The position numbers were made by a program, and so were the translations under genes. Below the pieces are notes generated by a model that saw nothing but the letters and a program-made list of their open reading frames with translations, was not told the DNA's origin and made no database searches. Source: a virus. Taken from it: a stretch of 43,768 bases of DNA. Every line of letters begins with the position of its first letter. The stretch's first letter is position 1. The stretch is taken from positions 1-43,768 of IMG/VR virus record IMGVR_UViG_3300010885_003731; one strand, 5' to 3'. Shown one piece after another: positions 6,590 through 12,869 of the stretch.

Positions 6590-8026
6590 TTATGCAGTAG
6601 GTTTATTATCTGCTGCTCTTTGGTCATTACCATTATCTTGCATTGAGCCAACAGCACCTGAGTTACCCTGTGAAGGAATTACTGATTTAGGCTTTGCGCT
6701 CGCAGTAGGTTTTGCTGCTGCCATAGCTGGGTTTTCTGGAACTGTATCATGCAACTTAGCAATATCTAGTGCCTCAATGATTGCATTACGGTATTCATCA
6801 TCCCAAATTGCACCAGACTCTTTAGCAAGTGCTAATGCCTGAGTATAACGCTGAGAAGGTTCTACTTCAATCTTAGGCCAGTTGATTTGTAGCTGCTCTG
6901 ACTTGGCTCCCATAAACTTCATAATGCGGAAGTAGAACTGAGTCCAAACTGCTTGGCGAGCTTCCATAGCCTTCACAGTAGGAACGTCTAGGGTCTGTGC
7001 AGTTCCATAAGCTCCAGAGGTTCCGGGGTCAGATAGCAAAGCAACAACAGATACTTCAAGAGCAGAGGCAACCATTGAGCCAAGTGCACGACCATCATTT
7101 AGGTTTACAGAGTTAGCACGAGGAAGACTTGATAGTTCCATCTCTGAACCAGTCACAGCAGTTGAGCCGATAGCATGGCTTGAGGCAATTGCAGCAGCGG
7201 CATTAGTGCCACCAACTTTAGTCTTTGACTTTAGCTGCCAAGCGAACATAGCCAATGCCTTTAGCATACGGCTACCATCTTTTAGGTATTCATTATAAGC
7301 GTGTGCCCAAGGTAGAGCTGGGAAAGCATCTGGCACACCCCAAATGTGACCTGAGCGGCGATTGACACGAGAGGCAAAGATGCGACCAGATATATCAACT
7401 GGCTGATTCTGAATGTTAGAAGCATAGTTTCCAATTGGCTCATAGGTATCGGTTGGATACCAAACATTCATAATCTGCGTAGTTTCAGAACCGCTGGTAA
7501 AGTTTTGTATATGACGGTTCCAAGTACGGCGGTAGTAGCGGATTTGCTCTTGGTCATCTGGGTCAGTAATAACTCCAGTAATCTCACTGAAGGGAATCCT
7601 CTGGAACTTCTTAGTATTCACAAAGCCAAGTACAAAGAACTGACCATCAGTAAAGTGGCTACGCTCATTTATAACCTGTGCCTCTGAGGAGAATAAGACA
7701 TCTTGGTTCTGTGCATCAAGCATAAATTTCTGAATACGAGGAGGTTGCTCACTGAAGGATACGCCTCTACCAAAGATATAAGAAGTTCTTAGGCTAGAGC
7801 CACGCTTTAGTAGCGGATTACCTTCTGAGATTTCACGGATATGTCTAGCAGCACGTTGCATATGCTGAAGCGAGAACTTTTCCTCATCATTAGTAGCTGA
7901 GATAGGAGCCCAGCCTTTGTCATCAAAGTCTAGGATTGCTTGAGCCATCGAGTTATAAGACTCCGTTAGGAACTCATTCTCACTAAGACTTTCTTGCAAA
8001 CGCTGTGAAAGTTCGGAATTATCCAT
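6590..8026 (-). CDS. Portal protein, 478 aa
   Basis: Forms the dodecameric vertex through which DNA is packaged. It follows terminase and precedes the protease, as expected, with a typical length. Recognisable portal features are KRGSSLRTSYIFGRGVSFSE near the N-terminus, the YRRTWNRHIQNF and IWGVPDAFPALPWAHAYNEYLKDGSRMLKALAMFAWQLKSKTK region (wing and stem), a DVPTVKAMEARQAVWTQFYFRIMKFMG segment, and a flexible Ala/Pro/Lys-rich C-terminus. Start ATG 8026 has TAGGAG about six bases upstream. Family call by pattern and synteny. Confidence 0.88.
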   Translation of the reverse strand: MDNSELSQRLQESLSENEFLTESYNSMAQAILDFDDKGWAPISATNDEEKFSLQHMQRAARHIREISEGNPLLKRGSSLRTSYIFGRGVSFSEQPPRIQKFMLDAQNQDVLFSSEAQVINERSHFTDGQFFVLGFVNTKKFQRIPFSEITGVITDPDDQEQIRYYRRTWNRHIQNFTSGSETTQIMNVWYPTDTYEPIGNYASNIQNQPVDISGRIFASRVNRRSGHIWGVPDAFPALPWAHAYNEYLKDGSRMLKALAMFAWQLKSKTKVGGTNAAAAIASSHAIGSTAVTGSEMELSSLPRANSVNLNDGRALGSMVASALEVSVVALLSDPGTSGAYGTAQTLDVPTVKAMEARQAVWTQFYFRIMKFMGAKSEQLQINWPKIEVEPSQRYTQALALAKESGAIWDDEYRNAIIEALDIAKLHDTVPENPAMAAAKPTASAKPKSVIPSQGNSGAVGSMQDNGNDQRAADNKPTA

Positions 8027-8056
8027 TAAAAAGCTCCTAAAAGTATTGTAAACTCT

Positions 8057-8065
8057 ATTTTACCA
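8057..8065 (-). promoter_or_regulatory. Possible extended -10 promoter before portal gene
   Basis: TGG-TAAAAT on the minus strand overlaps the terminase stop and precedes the portal start by about 30 bases. Weaker match than the TATAAT sites. Confidence 0.35.
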
Positions 8066-9571
8066 TACCCATTTTGAGTAAAAAGGATTAGCTTCATCTA
8101 ATGGATTAAAGTCATAAGCAATAACATCGCCCACTTGCTTATCAGCATAGGGCATATTTAGTATCTTAGATAGGTCAGCAGTAGCATAAACCAAAGCATC
8201 AAGGCTATCTGGGGACTTTACGCCACGACTACGCATATCATCTTTAGACTCCATTAGGATTGCACCCTTTGGAGTAAACTTATATTGAATCATAAGCATC
8301 TCATCAAGTAAGGTCTTATCATCAGGGTCCATATCTATTCTGCTATCTAACATCATCTCACGGAGATTATCATAGTTAGAAGCACGAGCATTATGCCAAC
8401 GGGTATTATCAGGGCTTGCAGCAGAACCCATCATAGAGATAGTTATGTACTTATCTCCTGATAGGCTTACTACAAGGTCCACAATAGGACCACCAAGACC
8501 TGCGCCATCTATACGGACTTCTTTAGCTCCAGTTTCCATAGCGGCTTGGTGGATGCGATTAGCTGACTCAATAGCAGTAGCCTTAGTCCAAGTGGCATAC
8601 TTGCGAACCTTGCCACCACGGTTTATATAGATGACTGAATCATCTTCACCAAAGCGGGCAACGTCACAGCCAAGAACACAATCTATTTCCATATCATCGG
8701 CAACATCAAGGTCAATAGCTTTATCAATAGCAGTTTGTGAAAAGAATGTATTATCAGCTTCATCTGGAAACTCTCCTAGTACCTTTGACTTGAATCGTGC
8801 AGAATCTTCACCCCAAGCAATCTTACGCTTTTCTACCCATTCCTTTTGGATAAGAAGTGGTCTTAGGTTATCAGGAATAACTTCATCTGTAAAGTTAGGG
8901 CTATCATAAGCACTAATCTTAATCTTGTTCCAAGTGGGGTCTTCTCGGAAGATTCTGTGGAACTCAGTTCCTCTTCGGTCTGGATTTCCAATGGCAAGTA
9001 CTCGTGCGTCAGCTGTGTTGGTAACAGCCTCAGTAGCAGTATAAAGGTCTAGTGGAATACCACCAGCTTCATCAAGGATAACCATAACATAGCGTCTGTG
9101 GATACCTTGGAACGCAGATACGATATCGGTATCAGCAGGTCGTCTACCAAAGGCAACTAGAGTGCCGTAAGCATCATCTAGCTTCCACTCCTCAGACTGA
9201 TTGATATGTCCCGGTAGTGGGAAGCCTCGCTCAGCTGCAAGTTTGTGGTTATCCTTCAGCTCACGGAAAAGAACACGAGCAATCTGAGGATAAGTAGGAG
9301 CAGAACAAATCATAGCAGTCTCGTAGACATCATGAACTGCAATCCACCAAGCACCCATCATGCCAGCAAGAGCTGATTTACCAGCACCGTTACAGGAAAC
9401 AACAGCTGTGTGAGAGTTATCTACAACACTCTGTGCAACTTCTCGCTGCTTGCTCCACAGGTGCTTACCTAGCACGTCATTGACCCAAGCCTCTGGGTCT
9501 GTTAGATAAATGCTATTCTTAGACCGCTTACGCAAGTCAGCAATAACACCATCAATGACATTATCAAGCAT
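8060..9571 (-). CDS. Terminase large subunit, 503 aa
   Basis: ATP-driven DNA packaging motor with nuclease domain. Walker A is SCNGAGKS (residues 59-66), Walker B with catalytic Glu is VILDEA (164-169), and the coupling motif is in LAIGNPDRRGTEF. The RNase H-like nuclease half shows CVLGCDVARFGEDDS with the first metal-binding Asp, VRIDGAGLGGPIVD and the late SPDSLDALVYA acidic cluster. The start overlaps the small-subunit gene by eight bases. Complete and of normal length. Confidence 0.95.
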   Translation of the reverse strand: MLDNVIDGVIADLRKRSKNSIYLTDPEAWVNDVLGKHLWSKQREVAQSVVDNSHTAVVSCNGAGKSALAGMMGAWWIAVHDVYETAMICSAPTYPQIARVLFRELKDNHKLAAERGFPLPGHINQSEEWKLDDAYGTLVAFGRRPADTDIVSAFQGIHRRYVMVILDEAGGIPLDLYTATEAVTNTADARVLAIGNPDRRGTEFHRIFREDPTWNKIKISAYDSPNFTDEVIPDNLRPLLIQKEWVEKRKIAWGEDSARFKSKVLGEFPDEADNTFFSQTAIDKAIDLDVADDMEIDCVLGCDVARFGEDDSVIYINRGGKVRKYATWTKATAIESANRIHQAAMETGAKEVRIDGAGLGGPIVDLVVSLSGDKYITISMMGSAASPDNTRWHNARASNYDNLREMMLDSRIDMDPDDKTLLDEMLMIQYKFTPKGAILMESKDDMRSRGVKSPDSLDALVYATADLSKILNMPYADKQVGDVIAYDFNPLDEANPFYSKWVW

Positions 9572-10082
9572 CTAGTTCATCTTCCATAATCTCATACTTA
9601 GCCTGTAGTAGCCCGTCAGCCAAAATACTCTCAAGCTCACTCTTAGTAATCTGTGGGTACTTCTCTGCTAAAGTTTGCTTCGCAAAGTTCAACGCAGAGT
9701 CCATAGCTCTTAGTAACACACGCTCTTGAAAATGAGATAGCTTAATCATATTCTCATCAAGATTCTGTTGCTGGCTATCCAATCTCTTGCCAATAGTCTC
9801 AAGGGACTTGAGCAATAGCCTAGCTGAGTCAATGTCTCCAGCTTTAATAGCCTGTGCGTGTAGGGAATCCTTCAGCTCATGCAGTTCAGTCAGTAGTAGC
9901 TGACGCTGTTCGTGCTCAGTCCAGACATTCCGACTTTGAAGCAACTGCTTTACATGATGCACAGCCTGAGCAGCAGGTATCCCAGTAATCCGCTCCATCT
10001 CGTTGCCAGACTTACCTCCAGCTGCTGCCTTTATTAGAACATCATCTAGAATGCTAGAACCCTTATTAGCAATAGCACTCAT
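9564..10082 (-). CDS. Terminase small subunit, 172 aa
   Basis: Lies immediately before the large terminase and is helix-rich with an N-terminal helix-turn-helix-like part (GGKSGNEMERITGIPAAQAVHHVKQLL) followed by long amphipathic helices (ELHELKDSLHAQAIKAGDIDSARLLLKSLETIGKRLDSQQQNL), matching DNA-recognition small subunits. I favour ATG 10082, which overlaps the stop of the upstream gene as ATGA; an in-frame ATG at 10097 would add five residues and lacks a ribosome binding site. The assignment rests on position and architecture. Confidence 0.75.
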   Translation of the reverse strand: MSAIANKGSSILDDVLIKAAAGGKSGNEMERITGIPAAQAVHHVKQLLQSRNVWTEHEQRQLLLTELHELKDSLHAQAIKAGDIDSARLLLKSLETIGKRLDSQQQNLDENMIKLSHFQERVLLRAMDSALNFAKQTLAEKYPQITKSELESILADGLLQAKYEIMEDELDA

Positions 10083-10291
10083 AAGCCGCGCTTCCACTTT
10101 TTAGTTTTAGTCTCTGGTGCTACCGAACTAGGATTATGCACAAAGGAGTCAACTAGAGCTTCTAGTCTAACAAGTCTATCGTGAAGCATATTATGGCTAA
10201 TGATTAGATTACGCAAAGTCTCATCAAACTCAGTATCTTTGTTCTTATCTTCATGTTCTTCAATAGGGTCTGTTATACCTCGTGTTGCCAT
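10079..10291 (-). CDS. Small acidic/helical protein, 70 aa, unknown
   Basis: Not recognised. The protein has an acidic N-terminus (DPIEEHEDKNKDTEFDE), a central amphipathic helix (LRNLIISHNMLHDRLVRLEALVDSF) that could form a coiled coil, and a basic C-terminal tail (ETKTKKWKRGL). GAGGAAA lies about eight bases before ATG 10291. It ends by ATGA overlap with the terminase small subunit, so it is co-translated with packaging genes. Confidence 0.7.
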   Translation of the reverse strand: MATRGITDPIEEHEDKNKDTEFDETLRNLIISHNMLHDRLVRLEALVDSFVHNPSSVAPETKTKKWKRGL

Positions 10292-10350
10292 TTTGGATTT
10301 CCTCTAGTTGGGATGTTTCAAAAGTTTTAAAAATATGGGCGAAATTTTTT

Positions 10351-10581
10351 TTAGTCTTGGATTTCCTCAAGAAGTATTTCCTGACGATATGTTTGAATGG
10401 CTTCATCAATCAAGTCCCAGACTTCATAGTCATCATTCATCTCAAAGTAGATAACCTCAGAGTCACCACTGGATTCATCGTAGAATATGGCTTTCCATAC
10501 TTCTACTTCCCCACCATCGTGTAAGTCAAGGGAGATTTTATACGAGCCATAGCCCGACATATTTACAATGATATCTGTCAT
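10351..10581 (-). CDS. Acidic small protein, 76 aa, first gene of the late arm
   Basis: Not recognised. Very acidic, with alternating strands and helices (ISLDLHDGGEVEVWKAIFYDES..., DDYEVWDLIDEAIQTYRQEILLEEI). It has no Shine-Dalgarno; an extended -10 (TGTTATGAT) ends six bases before the ATG, so its message is probably leaderless. It heads the leftward operon. Confidence 0.65.
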   Translation of the reverse strand: MTDIIVNMSGYGSYKISLDLHDGGEVEVWKAIFYDESSGDSEVIYFEMNDDYEVWDLIDEAIQTYRQEILLEEIQD

Positions 10582-10587
10582 ATTGCT

Positions 10588-10596
10588 ATCATAACA
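10588..10596 (-). promoter_or_regulatory. Leftward late-arm promoter (extended -10, leaderless)
   Basis: TGT-TATGAT on the minus strand, ending six bases before ATG 10581, the same spacing as the promoter at 1829. No convincing -35. Confidence 0.5.
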
Positions 10597-10669
10597 TATT
10601 GCAGGGATAGTTATTCTAAAAGTTCAGAAGTTGGCTGAAGCGGATGCGAGTGTACCCCACCCGAAAATG

Positions 10670-10683
10670 CGAACATACGTTCG
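10670..10683. promoter_or_regulatory. LexA/SOS-type operator palindrome
   Basis: CGAACATACGTTCG exactly fits the Gram-positive/actinobacterial LexA consensus CGAAC-RNRY-GTTCG. It lies about 75-90 bp upstream of the leftward operon promoter. The same half-site recurs in the inverted repeat at 10714-10740, with wider spacing. Binding by host LexA is inferred. Confidence 0.55.
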
Positions 10684-10713
10684 ATAAAATGGTCTGTTTG
10701 AACCCGTGTTTAT

Positions 10714-10740
10714 TCGAACAAGATACGGCGTGTTGTTCGA
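10714..10740. repeat. Inverted repeat, 8-bp arms
   Basis: TCGAACAA and TTGTTCGA separated by 11 bases, flanked by TTTAT and TAAAA. Likely an operator for a dimeric regulator, or a hairpin. Confidence 0.55.
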
Positions 10741-10899
10741 TAAAAGCCGACTTTAGATGAACAATCGATGAATAAATCCGCCATTTTCCCCGATTCTTGG
10801 CAAACCGGTCATAAAATCTAAGTAGTAGCAAGGGATTGGCGGTTTCGACCTGACCCCCTTCGCCTATTCGACAAGTTGATAACTACAAAGTGGACGCGA

Positions 10900-10972
10900 G
10901 CCTAGCCCCTAGCAGGGGTTTATTCAGGGGCAGAACCTGACTAGGCACGACTTAGGGCACGAGCCCCTAGGC
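10900..10972 (+). ncRNA. Structured leader element, copy A
   Basis: Seen: outer stem GCCTAG (10900-10905)/CTAGGC (10941-10946); inner hairpin CCCC/GGGG (10906-10918); second hairpin TCAGG/CCTGA with 7-base loop (10924-10940), the geometry of a tRNA T-arm; then ACGA and a third hairpin CTTAGGG/CCCTAGG with loop CACGAGC (10951-10971). AAAGGA and ATG 10990 follow. The same architecture, with different stem bases, recurs at 11212 and 11666. Probably a cis-regulatory RNA; I do not recognise the family. Confidence 0.6.
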
Positions 10973-10989
10973 AAAACAAAGGATGAACC

Positions 10990-11205
10990 ATGAGCAACTA
11001 CTCAAACGACTACGGAACTAAGGCACTAAAGGCAATCAACCGACTACAGGCAAAGCGTGAACTATGGCTAAAGTTTCATGTTTTGGACTTGCCATGTTGG
11101 GCAGGGGATTCGAACAAAATAGTCATTGAGTGCCCTTGTTCTCAATGTAAGGAAATAGTCAAATCTTGCGCAAACACGGGCAAGTATCCCGTCTGGATGG
11201 AATAA
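10990..11205 (+). CDS. Small cysteine-containing protein, 71 aa
   Basis: First gene of the rightward arm, not recognised. The N-terminal half is basic and helical (TKALKAINRLQAKRELWLKF). The C-terminal half has CPCSQC-x6-SC, suggestive of a small metal-binding knuckle. ATG 10990 follows AAAGGA by seven bases; a nearer ATG at 10983 opens only an 11-codon frame. Expression is probably governed by the structured leader just upstream. Confidence 0.65.
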   Translation: MSNYSNDYGTKALKAINRLQAKRELWLKFHVLDLPCWAGDSNKIVIECPCSQCKEIVKSCANTGKYPVWME

Positions 11206-11211
11206 GGATTC

Positions 11212-11277
11212 GCCTAGCAACCCTTGGGGGTTATTCGGGTTCATTACCCGACTAGGCACGCATGGCACAAGCCACGC
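11212..11277 (+). ncRNA. Structured leader element, copy B
   Basis: Outer stem GCCTAG (11212-11217)/CTAGGC (11252-11257); hairpin AACCC/GGGTT (11219-11232); T-arm-like hairpin TCGGG/CCCGA with 7-base loop TTCATTA (11235-11251); then ACGC and a third hairpin TGGC-ACAA-GCCA (11263-11274) containing the shared CACAAGC loop. AAAGGA precedes GTG 11303. Stem sequences differ from copy A but stay paired. Confidence 0.6.
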
Positions 11278-11302
11278 AACACAACTAACAAAGGAATAAA
11301 AA

Positions 11303-11554
11303 GTGATTAGTCTACAAGATGCAAAATACAATCTAAAAATCCGTTCTTCATTCAATGCAGGAAACCTAACCGCAAATGTTGAGTCGGGCGAAAAAAACGG
11401 TGAGGAGGTTCCCGTTTATGTTGTTCGCTCTTATGGTGTAGCCATTGCTAAGTGTTCACCATTCGCCAATGTTGATGTTTGGATAACTGATACTAAATAC
11501 AGCCAAACAACCAGCAAGCACACTAACCTAGTAAAAAAAGCGTGGGCTAACTAG
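11303..11554 (+). CDS. Small beta-rich protein, 83 aa, unknown
   Basis: Not recognised. Starts with GTG after AAAGGA (spacing seven). Sequence alternates short strands (NLTANVESGEKNGEEVPVYVVRSYGVAIAKC) and ends with a basic tail. The stop overlaps the next start as TAGTG. Led by copy B of the structured element. Confidence 0.65.
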   Translation: MISLQDAKYNLKIRSSFNAGNLTANVESGEKNGEEVPVYVVRSYGVAIAKCSPFANVDVWITDTKYSQTTSKHTNLVKKAWAN

Positions 11555-11658
11555 TGGCAAAGCATGCAGACAGTAAGCGCACCATCCAAGCCAAAGCCAA
11601 GACGCTAGTCTTGCGACAGGCACGCAAAGACAAGGCACAACTAAGGGCTATCAAGTAG
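11554..11658 (+). CDS. Very basic 34-aa peptide
   Basis: GTG start overlaps the previous stop (TAGTG), so translation would be coupled. The peptide is almost entirely Lys/Arg/Ala/Gln (MAKHADSKRTIQAKAKTLVL...RAIK) and helical, resembling small nucleic-acid-binding peptides. Short length limits confidence. Confidence 0.45.
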   Translation: MAKHADSKRTIQAKAKTLVLRQARKDKAQLRAIK

Positions 11659-11665
11659 CCTAAAC

Positions 11666-11734
11666 GCCTAGCCCGTTAGGGGTTTACCAAGTGCAAATCT
11701 TGGCTAGGCACGAACTAACCCAAAAGCGGTTAGT
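11666..11734 (+). ncRNA. Structured leader element, copy C
   Basis: Outer stem GCCTAG (11666-11671)/CTAGGC (11704-11709); hairpin CCC/GGG; T-arm-like hairpin CCAAG/CTTGG with 7-base loop (11687-11703); then ACGA and a 7-bp hairpin ACTAACC/GGTTAGT with loop CAAAAGC (11714-11734). AAAGG follows, before ATG 11753. Stem bases co-vary relative to copies A and B while joining bases and the third loop are conserved. Confidence 0.6.
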
Positions 11735-11752
11735 CATAAGAAAGGTAAAAAA

Positions 11753-11911
11753 ATGGTAAAGTTTCAAATAATCGCAAGAAGCCCCGAAGGTTGGCACCGT
11801 GTCTATTGGGCTCCAATGTTTGACACAGAAGCAGAAGCCAACGCATGGCTAGAAGAGGACCACGATTGGGACTGCCAAATAGACATCCTAGAAGTGGAGT
11901 TAGACGCATGA
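11753..11911 (+). CDS. Small protein, 52 aa, unknown
   Basis: Not recognised. MVKFQIIARSPEGWHRVYWAPMF then EAEANAWLEEDHDWDCQIDILEVEL: a beta-alpha-beta-like small fold, a pattern common among short phage proteins that modify or bind host factors. Expression from copy C of the leader element. Ends by ATGA overlap with the next gene. Confidence 0.6.
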   Translation: MVKFQIIARSPEGWHRVYWAPMFDTEAEANAWLEEDHDWDCQIDILEVELDA

Positions 11912-12024
11912 AACTTTGGAAACTAGCCCTAGGGTTTATCCTATTTTTCATCCTGATGAACACAGCATGGCACGCACAGGGACTAGAGACAATCCCTTTC
12001 ATCCCGATTATAACAATGCCATAA
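11908..12024 (+). CDS. Small membrane protein, 38 aa
   Basis: Overlaps the previous stop (ATGA). One hydrophobic segment after two lysines (MKLWKLALGFILFFILMNTAWHAQG) makes a single-pass membrane protein or signal anchor. No known family. Coupled translation supports it being real. Confidence 0.5.
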   Translation: MKLWKLALGFILFFILMNTAWHAQGLETIPFIPIITMP

Positions 12025-12030
12025 CGCAAC

Positions 12031-12058
12031 TTGACAAGTCCTAGGCTATGACTATAAA
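12031..12058 (+). promoter_or_regulatory. Sigma70-type promoter
   Basis: TTGACA, 16-base spacer, TATAAA. It reads into the gene-free repeat region, so its transcript may be non-coding or serve replication. Confidence 0.55.
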
Positions 12059-12266
12059 CTAGCCTTACAACTAAATAGAGTGAACTAATACAAGGTGGCG
12101 CATAATACCTTAGCAATCCGTGTCAAAATCCACCCTGCCCGATTTATTCGGGGATAAAGGCAAACGTTCGATTATAACGATTTGGTAACAAGCCAACAAA
12201 GGGCAAGTTTTTATGATAGACTTAGTTTGATGCCCGTTTATCTTTATAACGATTTGGTAACAAGCC

Positions 12267-12295
12267 TTGACATTCTCAAGAATCTATGCTAAGAA
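12267..12295 (+). promoter_or_regulatory. Promoter after repeat 2
   Basis: TTGACA, 17 bases, TAAGAA with TGC just before the -10. The -35 begins six bases after the repeat's last base. Confidence 0.55.
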
Positions 12296-12397
12296 AATCT
12301 GATTATAACGATTTGGTAACATGACCTCGGCGAGCGCAGTTTTCTGCTATGCTAGATTTGATACCCGTTTCGCTTTATAACGATTGCGTAACGCCTA

Positions 12398-12426
12398 TTG
12401 ACATTATGCACAAGAGGTGCTATGCG
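12398..12426 (+). promoter_or_regulatory. Promoter after repeat 4
   Basis: TTGACA, 17 bases, TATGCG with TGC just before the -10, at the same offset from its repeat as the promoters at 12267 and 12457. Confidence 0.55.
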
Positions 12427-12456
12427 ATTCGGTTTATAACGATTCGATAACATGGC

Positions 12457-12485
12457 TTGACAATACCCTGCCCATAGTGTAATGC
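12457..12485 (+). promoter_or_regulatory. Promoter after repeat 5
   Basis: TTGACA, 17 bases, TAATGC. Last of the repeat-linked series; it reads toward 12735. Confidence 0.5.
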
Positions 12486-12662
12486 GATTGCAGGAGACCG
12501 CTAGAGACACTTTCAGGGTATCCCCTTAGTGATAGTTCCATAAGAGGGCTAAGCCCGCCTACGGGTCGCTGGTGGCTTCCTAGGGCATAATGGCTTGTTC
12601 GGTGTGATTGGGATTGTTTTGATTCCGTTATGAAAACGTTATAAAAAAAGTGGCATTTCAAC

Positions 12663-12691
12663 TTGACAAGCGGTTCAGAGTGTGTTTAGAT
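12663..12691 (+). promoter_or_regulatory. Promoter of the 44-aa zinc-finger gene
   Basis: TTGACA, 17 bases, TTAGAT, about 45 bases upstream of ATG 12735. Confidence 0.55.
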
Positions 12692-12734
12692 AGATACATC
12701 AGCGGGAAATGCCCAAAGATAGATAGGTTCAAAA

Positions 12735-12869
12735 ATGGCACAGGTTACAACTTGCAATGATTGCGGATTCAGAGTGTATAACTATAGCGAAACAGCGCAA
12801 GCCGATTGGGATAACCATCCTTGCTCTACAGGCGACACCTTGAGCGAAGATGAAGAGGAAGAGGAGTAA
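12735..12869 (+). CDS. 44-aa zinc-finger-like acidic protein
   Basis: Not recognised as a named family. CNDC at residues 7-10 and HPC at residues 28-30 suggest one small zinc site; the C-terminus is almost all acidic (SEDEEEEE). Preceded by a consensus promoter and followed at once by a DnaA box. The ribosome binding site is weak (AGATAGG). Confidence 0.6.
   Translation: MAQVTTCNDCGFRVYNYSETAQADWDNHPCSTGDTLSEDEEEEE

Larger units (their letters stand above)
10597..10899. other. Divergent intergenic control region
   Basis: No convincing gene. It separates the leftward late arm from the rightward early arm. It contains a palindromic LexA-like box (10670-10683), an 8-bp inverted repeat TCGAACAA/TTGTTCGA (10714-10740), two copies of GTTCGATAAAA (10679 and 10736), and a weak rightward promoter (TTGGCA 10797, 16 bases, TAAGTA 10819). 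Confidence 0.6.
12172..12451 (+). repeat. Five direct 18-bp repeats, alternating 72/59-bp spacing
   Basis: TTATAACGATTTGGTAAC at 12172, 12244 and 12303; variants TTATAACGATTGCGTAAC at 12375 and TTATAACGATTCGATAAC at 12434. Start-to-start distances are 72, 59, 72 and 59, so the unit is a 131-bp tandem pair. TTTGATNCCCGTTT precedes the second and fourth copies. The second, fourth and fifth copies end exactly five bases before a TTGACA -35. Likely binding sites for a phage regulator or replication initiator. Confidence 0.85.
12025..12734. other. Gene-free control region with tandem promoters
   Basis: About 700 bases with no convincing reading frame. Contents: promoter at 12031; five 18-bp direct repeats (12172-12451); promoters at 12267, 12398, 12457 and 12663; and a GC-richer stretch (12486-12600) with short self-complementary segments (for example AAGCC near 12550 with GGCTT near 12575). 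Probably regulatory and/or part of the replication origin. Confidence 0.6.

Noticed and set aside
10616-10831. Minus-strand 71-codon open frame in the divergent region
   Set aside because: It runs through the LexA-like palindrome and inverted repeat, has no ribosome site, and the translation lacks a protein-like pattern.
10830-10960. tmRNA: GGTTTCGAC near 10840 resembles the 5' end of actinobacterial tmRNA
   Set aside because: No tag reading frame, and the bases do not pair with the acceptor-like stem of copy A; probably chance.
12172-12451. CRISPR array
   Set aside because: The 18-bp repeats are too short and the alternating 72/59 spacing with related intervening DNA and promoters is not spacer-like.
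12434-12661. Minus-strand 75-codon frame in the control region
   Set aside because: Overlaps repeat 5 and two plus-strand promoters; no start signal.
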